From NCBI RefSeq assembly GCF_964355755.1, contig NC_092670.1, positions 6,163,001 to 6,227,000 on the forward strand: DNA of 64,000 nucleotides. Reading direction: 5' to 3'. Position 1 is the first letter of the stretch, and each line of letters begins with the position of its first letter. Positions 24,101 to 34,679 of this stretch are shown one piece after another. The position numbers and the translations under genes were made by a program. The notes under the pieces were generated by a model that did not search any database, was not told where the DNA came from, and was given only the letters and a program-made list of their open reading frames with translations. This stretch comes from Antedon mediterranea (lineage: Eukaryota > Echinodermata > Crinoidea > Comatulida > Antedonidae).

Positions 24101-27100
24101 TTGTTGTTGCAAATCATGAGGTTACAATACATGTAATTATATTGACATTTTTATCGGAAATATTACTAAGGCCTAAACAAATCGTATTAATTGTGTGTAT
24201 AAAATTGATTCCCCATTTTTCGACACATAATTTACCAAAGGGGACCCATTTCACCCATGCGCCGTTCACCGGCGACTAAAACCCGTCAGTTGCTAAGTGT
24301 AACGCGTTTCGCGACGTATTGTAAACTAATAACCCCTAAGTTACTGAAAAAGTGTAATGTATTAAAAAACATTTTCTGACCGATTTTTTAGAAAAGAGTT
24401 TTTGGAAAATATTCCGTATTTTCCTTGTTTTTTTTATGTAATCACTTTCAATTAAACATACTTAAACGTAATATAAGCTGAGAAAGTCTGAGTGTAGCTC
24501 CACTTTAAGCTCTGTCTACACTATCAAAGTAGTAATACAACAAAAGTGTGATGTGCCCAAATATGGTAGTGATATGCTTAAATATGGTAGTGATACTGTA
24601 TGCTTAAATATTGTAGTGATACTGTATGCTTAAATATTGTAGTGATATGCTTAAATATGGTAGTGATATGACATAATCGTGGCTATATATGGCTATTTTT
24701 TGTCATATAAAGTTATAATATAATGTAATGTACAGAAGACAGAGCTTTAGATTTAAGCCTGCTGCAGCAGCAGGATGATAATTGTACTGGGAAGTAGCTT
24801 GGTGTTCATGGAGCTAAGTAATTGGTCAGATGTTTGCTGAAGTAGATGCATACTTAAAGCAGTTGCAAAAAAGGAAGCTGTGACTACTTCAGCAACATTA
24901 ACTACTGTACAAGTACTCTCAACAATATATGTACTTGACATAAAATGCAAATATTTTTTGTTACTGTAGATCTTCAAAAAGAAACAAACAATTTAAGATT
25001 TAAACTTTGTTGTTAATTTTTAGTTCTGTCTAGGGTAAGTGGTGGAGGTGGCGATGCTGATAGTCGTTCATGCCAAACATACAATGCAGTCCAACCACAA
25101 TCAGACTTAGCAGGTAAGAATAAACAAAGACATTTAGCAAATGAGAACTTTGTTTAATTAAATGTACTACTACTGATAGTATCAGTTAAAATTGTGCTTA
25201 AATATTGGTAATATAATACAAATAATATTTGAGTGCAATGTTACAAATAATTTAATGAGGTTGAAAGAGAACATTTCATCTTTCTTCAATTATTTGTTTC
25301 ATTGCATGAATACAGTATCAAACATTTATTATTTGTTTATAACATAACTTTATCATGTGACCCTCAATCCAATAAACTGACAAGAAGCTACCAATGTTTG
25401 TTATAAAGCCCACCAATAAATGCATGAAATATAAAAAATCCCCAATTACACATGTCTTTAAATGTATGTGTTTTTTTTTTAGATTTACCAACTGCGTCTG
25501 ACTTACCTCATCACCAAATTGATGCTACTGATTCTAAATATACTTTTCAAAAACCAATCCATGTTCCGTCGCATTTAGCAAATTCTTCAAAACAAATGTA
25601 AGCATTTAACTGCAGTGAGACAAAACATTTCATTTAACTGCTAATTGTATTATTCTATAATAGAAGTAGAGCAGATTTAATATTATTTTGTAAGTGTTAA
25701 TTCATGTCTACCACTGTATCAATTGTAATGCAGCCTGTTATTTGAGGAACTTCTTAAGGGTTTATAGATGTGGTAAGCTAGTCCTTAGGTCCGAGATAGA
25801 TCACAGATTGGATCACTATCTTAAAAAGCAAACCTCTGGTAATAATATTTTTATGAAATTTGGACTTCTGTGTGAGATCCGGGAACAGAAAATTTAAAAA
25901 AGCCCTTAAAACATATATTTCCTAAGAAGTAACTCTTTTTTCTTTTGGAAAAGCACTATATATTTTCAAAATCGTTTGCACTGAACAGTATTATATTTGG
26001 TAATCAGGTGTAAACCATTGACTAGCGAAAGCTATTTGTTTATACCGTTTTGCCTTTGGTGAATAAAGAATTATGAAATATAAATAAAACAATAATAATT
26101 TATTAAATATTTAAGATGTACCTTACTGTAAAAAATGTGGTTGAAGTGAACAAGCAAAATTCAATCGTTGGTATCCAAGGCCGCTCCAGAATCAATAAAA
26201 ATAAAATTGGGTCAGATTCAGCGTGTTTACACTTCCAAACCAGTGTTCTATTTATTTCTCAAGCTATTTGTCTTGTTTTTCCATACCAACTCATTTGGTG
26301 GTACCTTGTTCACGATTTATATTGTGTGTTATTTCTTTCAGAAAAACACAAATTTCATCCAGGCAGTCTAATTTTGAACCAACAGCTGTCCGTTTAACGA
26401 CGTCGTACTCTAACATATTTCCCAAGTCTTCTCAATTTCGCAATCGTCTTCAAAATCACAAAGTGTCGTACACAGTCAAGGAGGTATGGACTGGTTATTT
26501 TAACCATATTAAAAAAAGTGATGTTTTTTAATCTTCTCAATACTGTACAGGGAACTCGTAACCATAATTTCTTTCATTTGTATAAGGAAAGAAAGGATAA
26601 ATACCCTTTACACATTAGCTTAAATATTTGGAGCAACTTCTTACCAGGTTTGGATAGTGTGATTGCAATTTGGTGAAAATCTTTAAAAATGTACATATCG
26701 GAAGAAAAAGACACCAAAAAAAAGTAATTGTGTGAAAATGGAAATTTAGGATTTACAGGGTTTAGGGTTTTGCTTCCGGAAATGTTTCTGTTTAAATGAA
26801 TTTAATTATTATTATATATTATTAACTGTTCATTATTATAATGTTTGTTTCGTGCCATTATTGGATAACATAGAAAGATGTGTTCAATTTCAGAGTATAC
26901 GATTACAACACAGAGATGAATATCAACAGCTTTTACAACAGTTTACCACGGCTGATGTTAACTTCTTCAGACCAGCCTCACCACCTGTGGAAGTTAATCA
27001 AACACAAGAAGAGACAATACACAATGATGATAAAGAAGTACCAAGAGTGTAAGTTTATAGCATTTTGATATATTTATTTAAAAAAATATTTCATACAGAA

Positions 27101-30100
27101 AGTTTGACTTGCCAATTACAGAATGGATAAAGTCTAATTTGAGGTTTTAGGCATTAGAAAAGTTGCGAGTTACAACCCTGGCATTAGATCTGGATTGGAC
27201 CCTAGACCTTGAGATTGGAAGGCAAACATATTTATGTTAAATATGTTAATATTAAAGTAATAAAATTACTATGGAGTAAAATGACCTGGGTATTAAACAA
27301 TTATAAGGTATATAATGAGAGCATTTGAAAAGAAACACATTAAAATCTAACAGAAAGTATGCAGAGGTGTAAATAGAGGGAACCATTTAGGAATAGGTGA
27401 GGAAAACCAAACCAGTATATTTGCAGGAACTCCCAAAGATTTCTGAAGACCTTAAAAAATAATCTTTAGATTGGGTGATTTTGAAGGTGGGTATACCCAC
27501 CTAATTCCACCCAGCACGGTTACATCCATGAATAGGATTTTGTACTTTGATATTATGAAGATTTTAAAATGTTTACATGTTTTTCATATTTTATAGATAT
27601 TACAGACCCAAAGTGAACAGTACATTCTCAATACATGCAGTGCAAACTCGTAAGGAAGTTCGAGGAGAGCGCATCCTCACTCATAACTACACCAGTCATC
27701 GTGAAATACGTGAAGCAGCTCGGCAGCGACTCCATGCACCTACCAGTGAACTTAGTGTTTGTGTAACCCCTCCAAATGAAAGAAACTCAATAGCAACCCC
27801 AACTCAACCAGGTTAATATTCTTTCTTGTTTATATTTTGTTTTGAAGTACCAACAATAGTTTTCTCTATGGATTACAATAAAGCCTAGATTACACTTGGG
27901 TCAAATTAAGTGAGTCACTGGCTATATTGAACAAGAAAATTCCAATCTGAATATGATTCCCTCGGACTAACCAAGATCAATGGTTAATTTTACTGACCAA
28001 TGGTGAAATTTACTAATGGTCTTGCGTGAGGTTTTCTTGACGTCCATTGTATGTCATAGAGAATTCTAGATTTGGGAGGCTCACAGGTATCCATCTTTGC
28101 GAATGTTTAATTTGGTATGTTCAAAACACCAAACTAAATGTCCAGATTCAATTTTGAGACAAAATATTTCTATTTGCTAATTTTTATTTAATATTTTTTC
28201 TGTACAATGGATAATTGATTTATTTTTTACAATATTAGACTTTGATCGATCAGAATCTCCAATCATCACCGGAGTACACATGCCATCAAAAGGTTGGACA
28301 TCAACAAGTTCTAGAGAATTATCAAGTTTTCAACAAAATTTATCCAAATCAGTAGTAGCCAAAGAAGACTGGATTAAAGACTTGTAAGTTATTTCTATTT
28401 AAACCAAGGTGGCCCCAAAATCGGTCTTTACTTGGAGGTTTTCATAATAATATCTCTTATATATTCTCGCTGTGACAGTTTGTGAGTCTTTATTGACATT
28501 TCCAAATTTTTTTAGAGTTTGTAAGTATAACCCAGAAAATGTATCAACTGTTTGCAATTAAAATTATTGCCATATAAATTGTAATCAAAAGAGAGCATTC
28601 TTAAACTCTGTCTACACTATCTTGACTTTATGTAATAATGTTTTGTGCCCATGGACATGATAATGTCGTAACACCACCATATTTGGGCACATCATACTTT
28701 TTTTGTAAAACTTGTTTGATAGTGTAGTGTAGACACCTTTAGCCCAAACAATATTATAAATAATTTACTCTATAGTATAGTGTGTTTATTCATGGATAAA
28801 AGACAGATTTGAATCAATCTCTTACTTTCTCTCTTTTCTTTTTTTCAATCAACAGAAAACTAAAGTTTGAATCTAGTACCCGAGAAAGAATTCGCCGGGC
28901 AGAAGAAGAAAGAATTAAAACTAAAATATATGAAGAACGAGTATGTATACTATAGTAATATTTTTAGTCAATAAAATTGCCCAAATTTACCTTACTTTTT
29001 TTTTTATTGAAAAAGTCCACATACCTGGATAAACAAATATATGCATACATCTTTTGAAATGATGGATATAAAACACACCTCTGAGTGAATGAAATAATCC
29101 CTTACCCTGTATGCAAAGATGTTGACATATCTTTTTTCATTGTTTTTTTCTCTTGTTTTTAGCGTATGCAAGAAATGTGCAAGATTGAACAAACTGTAAG
29201 GATTTATATATTAAATTATGTTAATATTATGTTAAAACATATAGACAAATTAAAAATGTAGTTTTTACACATTGTGTTAATGTATTAATTAAAGAAATCA
29301 TATAAAAATAATTACTGAAAAAGTAGTAGTGGCTGGATCTCAATGGAGATAAAAATAAAAAAAGTCAAAAAGCTAAATTAAAATAGTAATGTAAAACAGC
29401 CAGAAAGAAGGGGTCCAAGCTTTTTGAAAACACTATTTCTTGGTCAGTGTTAATTATATATATATATTGTTTGTACAGATCAGAAAGCGAATGCTTATAG
29501 CTGAAAGTGAGCCCCCGGTGTTGCCAGAGGTTGCTGAGCCAGAAATATCCGAAGATGAATTGGACGAAACAGAAGACTTGCCAATGCTTACAGACGAGAT
29601 GGAGGACGTGATTGATGCAGCGTTTGCACCTGATCCTCCAAATGAAACCCTAGTTCAAGGCTTCAAGTGTACCCTAACCAGGAGTAATATACAAACATTA
29701 AATGGCCTCAACTGGCTTAATGATGAGGTTGGTTCAAAATTATGTTTCTTTGTGGAGTGACTTTTTTTAAAGCTCATGAGTACAATCGGAGCATCATTAT
29801 GCACTTGTCAATTGTATAACCCCTGGGAGAGGTGGATCATTTGTCCAATGTGTGTCATGATGCCATGAATACCATGATGCACCACTGCGTCCAAAAAGTG
29901 ACTTCCTTTAGCTGACCATGATGCATCCATTTTGAAGACCAATGACACATTGTGACCATATTCACGATATGGTGTGTGGTGATGTGTCGGCATTTAGGGT
30001 TTTTTTTAAGCACCCCCTGCGTCAATAATTTTTTGTAAATGACGCCCCTCTCCCGTGTTTGTATAGTGGGTCATACAATTGACAAGTGCATTAACACCAG

Positions 30101-32447
30101 GTACAATTGGGAACTTTACCCTTCAGTATTTCAAACGTTAAGTACTATACTCAATGAACAAGCCTTTGTTAACATTGTTAACATTTTCCACTTGAAAAAT
30201 ATATATAATTACTAATTTTCTGTTGAGCACAAAGGTTTCTCAATCAAATACACCAATTAATTTGAATACATTTTTTTTTGTAGGTTATTAATTTTTACAT
30301 GAGCTTATTGGTTGAAAGGAGTGAAAATGTAAGTGACTTCATTTCTTCTGTATTGTCCTTGAAAGGATCTGGTTAATTTTTAAAGCCATTTTAATTCAAC
30401 TCGACAATAAATTGTAAAATAATGTAAATATTAAAAGATATATAAAGTTTGCGCTACACCACGTATATAGTTCTGAAAAGAGCTGTTGAGTTCTTTAACG
30501 TTTTAATCAACATACTTCAATTCTCACTCCTGAGGATGGTCAAAGTATATTGATGATCGAAACTACCTTTCTATTTGCCTGTACATAAACACATCATAAC
30601 TTCCTGAGCTCTGGTTGTGGAATTAAATCAACATATAAGTGTCGGAAAATAAGCGTAATGCTTGTGAAAATGGAATACCTTGTAAATAGATAAAATATAT
30701 TGAAACTTTGTTTGAATAGAAACTGATTTGATGCCATTTAAAATAAATCGATGTATAAAGACGGTAAGAATTTTTAATAAATTGAAATAACATATTTATA
30801 TATTGACAGGATAATTATCCAAAGGCTCACAACTTCAACACCTTCTTCTATCCTAAATTACTACAAGGAGGCCACAAACCAATACGACGCTGGACAAAGA
30901 AAGTTGATATCTTTTCAAAACATTTGATTCTTGTTCCGGTTCATTTAGGAATGCATTGGTGTTTGGCTGTAAGTCGATCACGTTTGTTTTTGTGTGTTTA
31001 TTTCTATCTATATTTGTGCAGAATTACTCAAAAAGTTATTGCCAGTTAGCTGTATGGGAACACATCAATAAATTTTCGTATGCCTAGACGGATTTTTGCA
31101 CTCTCTGAGACTGAGAGCTCTTCTAGTTGTAGTTAGTTTCTCTTAAAATAGATTTACATTGGAACCCTCTTTAAGGAACACCTTATATTTTGTCCTCATT
31201 AAAGCTACCTAGATGTTTGTTACGATGAACGTTCACTCATTTTATGAAAGTCATAATTTAAAACGTCTAGAAACAGTCAATCTTGAATCGACTAAAAGCC
31301 ATTCAAAAGGTATACTGATTGACATTGTGTTTTTTAGATTTCATATATGTTCAATTCTCTTAATTTAATTTCAGATTATTGATATGCGTAAAAAGACAAT
31401 ATCATATTATGACTCTATGGGCAATGGCAATCCTAAATGTTTGCAAGCTTTAAAGTAAGTATAGTAGCAAATATGCGTTGAAATGCATTCAGATCACCAA
31501 AGTTAAGCAATGTTGGACCCAGTTGCGGATGGGAGACTATCTGGAATATCGCATCTGGTGCTTTATCGACCGGAGAGTGATGGTGTAATCATAAGGGACT
31601 TAGACTAGCATGTGATAGACATGGGTTCAAACCTATCTGTACCATACTGATTGCTTAGGCAAGATGCTTTACTTTCATTGCCTTGTCCTTTGGCTGTTCG
31701 TCCTGTGTACATATGGTGTACGTTAAAGAACAACTTGGTACACTATTCGAAAAGAGTAGTGGATCATCTCCTGGTGTACTGATCTGGGTAGGAACTGCAA
31801 TGCTGATTGCCGTGGGTCCATAGACTGCCTAATCGAAATTTCCTCAGTTTCCAGTTAAGCTTGAGAGTGATAATAAATGCCTATGTATAGTTATGCTTAT
31901 CTAGTTTTATATGGTCTTATACCCTCAAACTTTTTTTATTCTAATTTGCTAGGCAATATTTATATGATGAGCATGTTGATAAGAAGCAATCAGAGTTGGA
32001 TATGACAGGCTGGAAGTTGATAACTTGTTCAAATTTACCACAGCAGATGAATGGCAGCGACTGTGGTATGTTTGCTTGTAAATATGCTGAATACATTTGT
32101 AGAGATGCTCCTATTACATTTACCCAGGTAGGTTTTTTTTTTCAGTTTATTTTCCATATGATAAACAATAACAAAGGGTTTTACAAACTTAAAATCGGCG
32201 ACCTGTTGCCAGTTTTGCAAAAGCAAATTTCACCTTTTGGATCGAACACATATTTAAACGATTCGACCTAATTGCAACACACGCTTGGAGGTCTAGAGGT
32301 ACATAACCTAGGCTACTGATCTGGTGAGCTTAACTAATTTACTAAAAACTTACTAATTGAATTATGATTTTGATTCTTTTTAAGGAGGATATGCCGTATT
32401 TCAGGAGAAGAATGGTCTGGGAAATTATCAACAAACAACTATTATAA
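21158..32447 (+). CDS. SENP1: SUMO-specific protease, SENP1/SENP2 type
   Basis: Cysteine protease (C48/ULP1 family) that matures SUMO and removes it from targets, mostly nuclear. Seventeen exons: 21158-21249, 21745-21842, 22623-22946, 25024-25113, 25483-25597, 26342-26483, 26894-27048, 27597-27811, 28239-28383, 28856-28940, 29163-29195, 29479-29727, 30284-30328, 30810-30968, 31375-31454, 31953-32127, 32385-32447. Phases agree throughout and the sum is 2265 nt, 754 aa. The first 540 residues are polar and acidic/basic-rich, as in SENP1/2 regulatory regions, with coiled REEER-like stretches (~465-500). The peptidase domain (~545-754) has [16 protein letters not shown], catalytic His645 (GMHWCLAI), Asp662 (SYYDSMG), Gln707 and Cys713 ([16 protein letters not shown]). 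The ATG at 21158 was chosen because the upstream ATG at 21133 is in another frame and stops. SENP1 versus SENP2 cannot be settled, as invertebrates often have one gene for both. Longer than human SENP1 (644 aa). Confidence 0.93.
21937..22274. mobile_element. MITE with TTA target duplication, copy 1
   Basis: Long near-perfect inverted repeats: left end tgcacttgtcaattgtatga, right end tcatacaattgacaagtgca, continuing through a cccgggagaggtgcgtcat block. Flanked by TTA on both sides (21934-21936 and 22275-22277). The interior is built of tgacgcac phrases. Lies in SENP intron 2. A shorter, more diverged copy is at 29800-30090. TTA duplications suit PIF/Harbinger-type transposition, but the family is inferred. 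Confidence 0.8.
23028..23100 (-). mobile_element. tRNA-derived SINE head, minus strand
   Basis: On the minus strand: gtgctctagaggc (A-box position) and gggttcaattcccac (B box), about the spacing of a tRNA gene. It lacks a credible acceptor stem and sits in SENP intron 3, so a SINE head is more likely than a tRNA gene. Confidence 0.5.
23111..24504. mobile_element. 1.4 kb TTAA-flanked non-autonomous element
   Basis: Starts agtggagctccac and ends gtgtagctccact, inverted termini of about 13-14 bp with one or two mismatches. TTAA stands immediately outside both ends (23107-23110 and 24505-24508), the piggyBac-type target. No transposase frame is visible. In SENP intron 3, directly abutting the MITE at 24509. 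Confidence 0.6.
24509..24745. mobile_element. MITE, TTAA-type family, copy B (expanded centre)
   Basis: Left terminus gctctgtctacactatcaaa after TTAA (24505-24508), right terminus agacagagc followed by ttta. The centre has about five copies of tgcttaaatatkgtagtgat(actgta), an internal expansion absent from the other copies. In SENP intron 3. Confidence 0.75.
25690..26090 (+). mobile_element. probable LINE 3' remnant
   Basis: Contains a short decayed frame reading like a LINE C-terminus ([11 protein letters not shown] type) near 25885-25930, then an untranslated end with ggtgaataaagaattatgaaatataaataaa. Located in SENP intron 5. Weak; no RT motif remains. Confidence 0.35.
28605..28737. mobile_element. 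MITE, TTAA-type family, copy C
   Basis: Left end actctgtctacactatc directly after TTAA (28601-28604). Right end gtttgatagtgtagtgtagacacc before ttta. The inner gggcacatcatac arm is shared with the other copies. In SENP intron 9. Confidence 0.75.
29800..30090. mobile_element. MITE with TTA target duplication, copy 2
   Basis: Termini tgcacttgtcaattgtat and atacaattgacaagtgca with TTA at 29797-29799 and 30091-30093. Interior matches the copy at 21937 with more C-to-T-like changes and a shortened left arm. In SENP intron 12. Confidence 0.8.
31479..31900 (+). mobile_element. 5S rRNA/tRNA chimeric SINE
   Basis: The head 31482-31565 follows the 3' two thirds of 5S rRNA (agatcaccaaagttaagcaa, then gttgcggatgggagac, then the gcatctggtgct end), including the internal control regions. 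It is followed by a tRNA-like part with B box gggttcaaacc (~31632-31642). A body has gtacgttaaagaacaacttgg and cactattcgaaaagagtag, and the AT-rich end is gataataaatgcctatgtat. Lies in SENP intron 15. Resembles SINE3/AmnSINE-type architecture. Not a working 5S gene, since the 5' third is missing. Confidence 0.7.
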
Positions 32448-34020
32448 CAAAAGCTGATATTATTGTATATAGATATATATAGATATAAAAAAAACAAGAA
32501 AATCAGGAGTAACTATAAAATTGTATTAGAAAATTATAGGAATGTGGAGCATTCAATTTGCAATGACCTTTGCCCCCATGTGAAATGTCATGTGACACAT
32601 TTAGCTTCCAGTTAATAATTACATTATTTTATTTTTCTATCCATTTTTTGTTGAATTATTAAAATGTTTGATTTATTTTTGAGAGGGACAGTGTATTTAT
32701 CTAAATTATAATTAATATAATTAATTTTTTTATATATATATTTTGTAACTCAATTATTTTAGACAGTACAAATGCATCTCTTTAGAAATGTTGTTTTTGA
32801 ATAGGCCATTATTTATTTTTGCAAAAGTTATTCAGGTGTTTGCAAATTGAATGCTCCTTAATAATTGGGATTTTTTTCTGGAAAAAGTATTTCAATTATA
32901 AATATGAAATATTCTAGAATTAAGAAACTGTAGACATACTTTATAAAGAAAATAGTCAAACTGTGGTGATTTTTTAGAAATCATAATGTTAAAGGTCACA
33001 GAAAGATCCCTGTTAAAATGTGACCATTTACACACAAACTTTGAAATGCGCGATAATTGTCCCATGGGTTTATTGTGTTATCCTATTGAGGTAATTGTCT
33101 TTCCTAGTTGGATAATTTTCACATGGGTGTTAAATAAGGGATAATTTTCACATGGGTGTTAAATAAGGGATAATTTTCCAAGAGGTATTAAGGATGTATC
33201 ATATAATATTGTAAATAATTTCAACTGATTGCTGATGTTAACAATAGAAGGTTGCACTTATACATTTCTTTTTTTACTGTTCTTATGTTGAGGATACATG
33301 TATAGTTTTCTTTCATTTCCTGTTATAATAGTTTTTATAAAATAAACCCCATTCCCAACTTAACCGATTTTATGTTGATAACTGATTTTTACACAAATTA
33401 TGCGGGCCATTTTGTTTGGTAAATATACATTCTATTCTTATAGTGATGTTAGAAATGTAACTAAAAATATGCTATATTATTTACACACATAATAAAAATT
33501 AATTTGCAAATTAAGATAAGATTTTTCAGTCAAAATTTAGACTTTGTTTGGGGAATGGGCGGGGGAGATTAGGGGTGGAGAAAGGAGATTTTTGTATGAA
33601 AGTGGTTGCGTTGTGCACATCCTATTGTATGTGTGGCTTGCTTCCAAAGGTGCTTTATATGTTTGATTAGTTTTATTTGTCTCATTATTTGTACTAAGAA
33701 AACTTTTTTAGTTAAAACAAAATGTCATAAGGTAAATAAAAATTAATCTTGTTTAAAGAGGTTTTAGGCTGTTACATTTGATGTATATGCTTGTTATAGA
33801 ATGTAATTATATTTAGGTTAACATCGTCTATCTTAAAACCTGGTATTTTACTGTCCAATGGTATCAGAACAATTTATATAATAATAAATGATTGAAATTT
33901 GTACGTTCTACACCTAATCACCTAAAATATGAACACTTCAGAAGCCGATTGTAATATTTGTATATATTTCTATGTGCTCGTCATTTTATAAAACAAAAAT
34001 TAAATAAAAATTTGAAATTC
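32448..34020 (+). other. probable SENP 3' UTR and downstream
   Basis: Non-coding. AATAAA-like signals occur near 33340 (aaaataaaccc) and 34000 (ttaaataaaaattt). A 29 bp direct repeat (gataattttcacatgggtg...) occurs about 2.5 times at 33111-33193. No further gene is seen. Confidence 0.4.
32546..32857. mobile_element. 312 bp element with perfect 17 bp inverted termini
   Basis: ggagcattcaatttgca at 32546-32562 and its exact reverse complement at 32841-32857. Lies about 100 bases past the SENP stop, probably within the 3' UTR. No target duplication is evident and there is no coding content. The exact 17 bp match makes chance unlikely. Confidence 0.5.
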
Positions 34021-34110
34021 ATTTTTTTACAGGAACTTTTCAGAATGATTTAATGTGATAGTTGTGCATGTATATATATCACATTATGGCTTTAACTCAT
34101 ACTTTTCCAG

Positions 34111-34225
34111 TCTAGACTATCAAACTAGTTTGACAAAAAAAGTGTGATGTGCCCAAATATATGGTAGTGATATATCATGTACATATATGGGCACCAAATG
34201 TTTTTGTCACATAAAGTTTGATAGA
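34111..34225. mobile_element. MITE, TTAA-type family, copy D (decayed)
   Basis: tctagactatcaaactagtttgac, gtgtgatgtgcccaaatat and gggcaccaaatg...cataaagtttgatag match the family, but both outer termini are worn and no TTAA remains. Confidence 0.6.
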
Positions 34226-34410
34226 TAAAAACGACTTTGTATATTGAGGTAACGGGCAGATAACATGTGATTCTGTACATGTCATAAATTAAAAGGGCCG
34301 AAATTTGGCCATTTTAAAAATAAATTTCCCTTTAATGTTCAGGGATTTTTTGTTGAAAAATGGCAAAGAACCAACTTTATAAAATATCCTATTAACACCT
34401 ATTTTGTCAT

Positions 34411-34632
34411 AGGAAACCCATTCAAGTGCACAACAATGGTGTTAATTGCACAGCAAGCTGTGTAATGATGATGTTTTAAACATAAAATAATTTGGTACTA
34501 CCCTACGAATAATTGTCAATAATTATTTTATTCAATACTCACTTAAACGTGTTTAGTTATTATTAGAGTATTAATTTTATTTCTGGAATATTTAGAATTA
34601 AATACCCTGGAGAGACTATGTGAACACCGTAT
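34411..34632 (+). repeat. direct repeat left of the palindromic satellite
   Basis: Begins aggaaacccattcaag and ends ggagagactatgtgaacacc. The same sequence with small indels stands at 37493-37723, so the two frame the satellite array. Order is kept throughout (caacaatggtgtt, then aattgtcaataattatt, then gagagactatgtgaacacc). Confidence 0.8.
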
Positions 34633-34679
34633 TGATACTTAAAACTAAAGTAAAAATACAAGACACATACATATGACAT

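Noticed and set aside
30520-30570. Hammerhead-like ctgagga ... gatcgaaac
   Set aside because: An extra base separates the core from stem II and there is no stem III or NUH site; at most a distant relative of a ribozyme-bearing repeat.
31482-31565. 5S rRNA gene
   Set aside because: Lacks the 5' third, has many substitutions and is fused to a tRNA-like SINE body.
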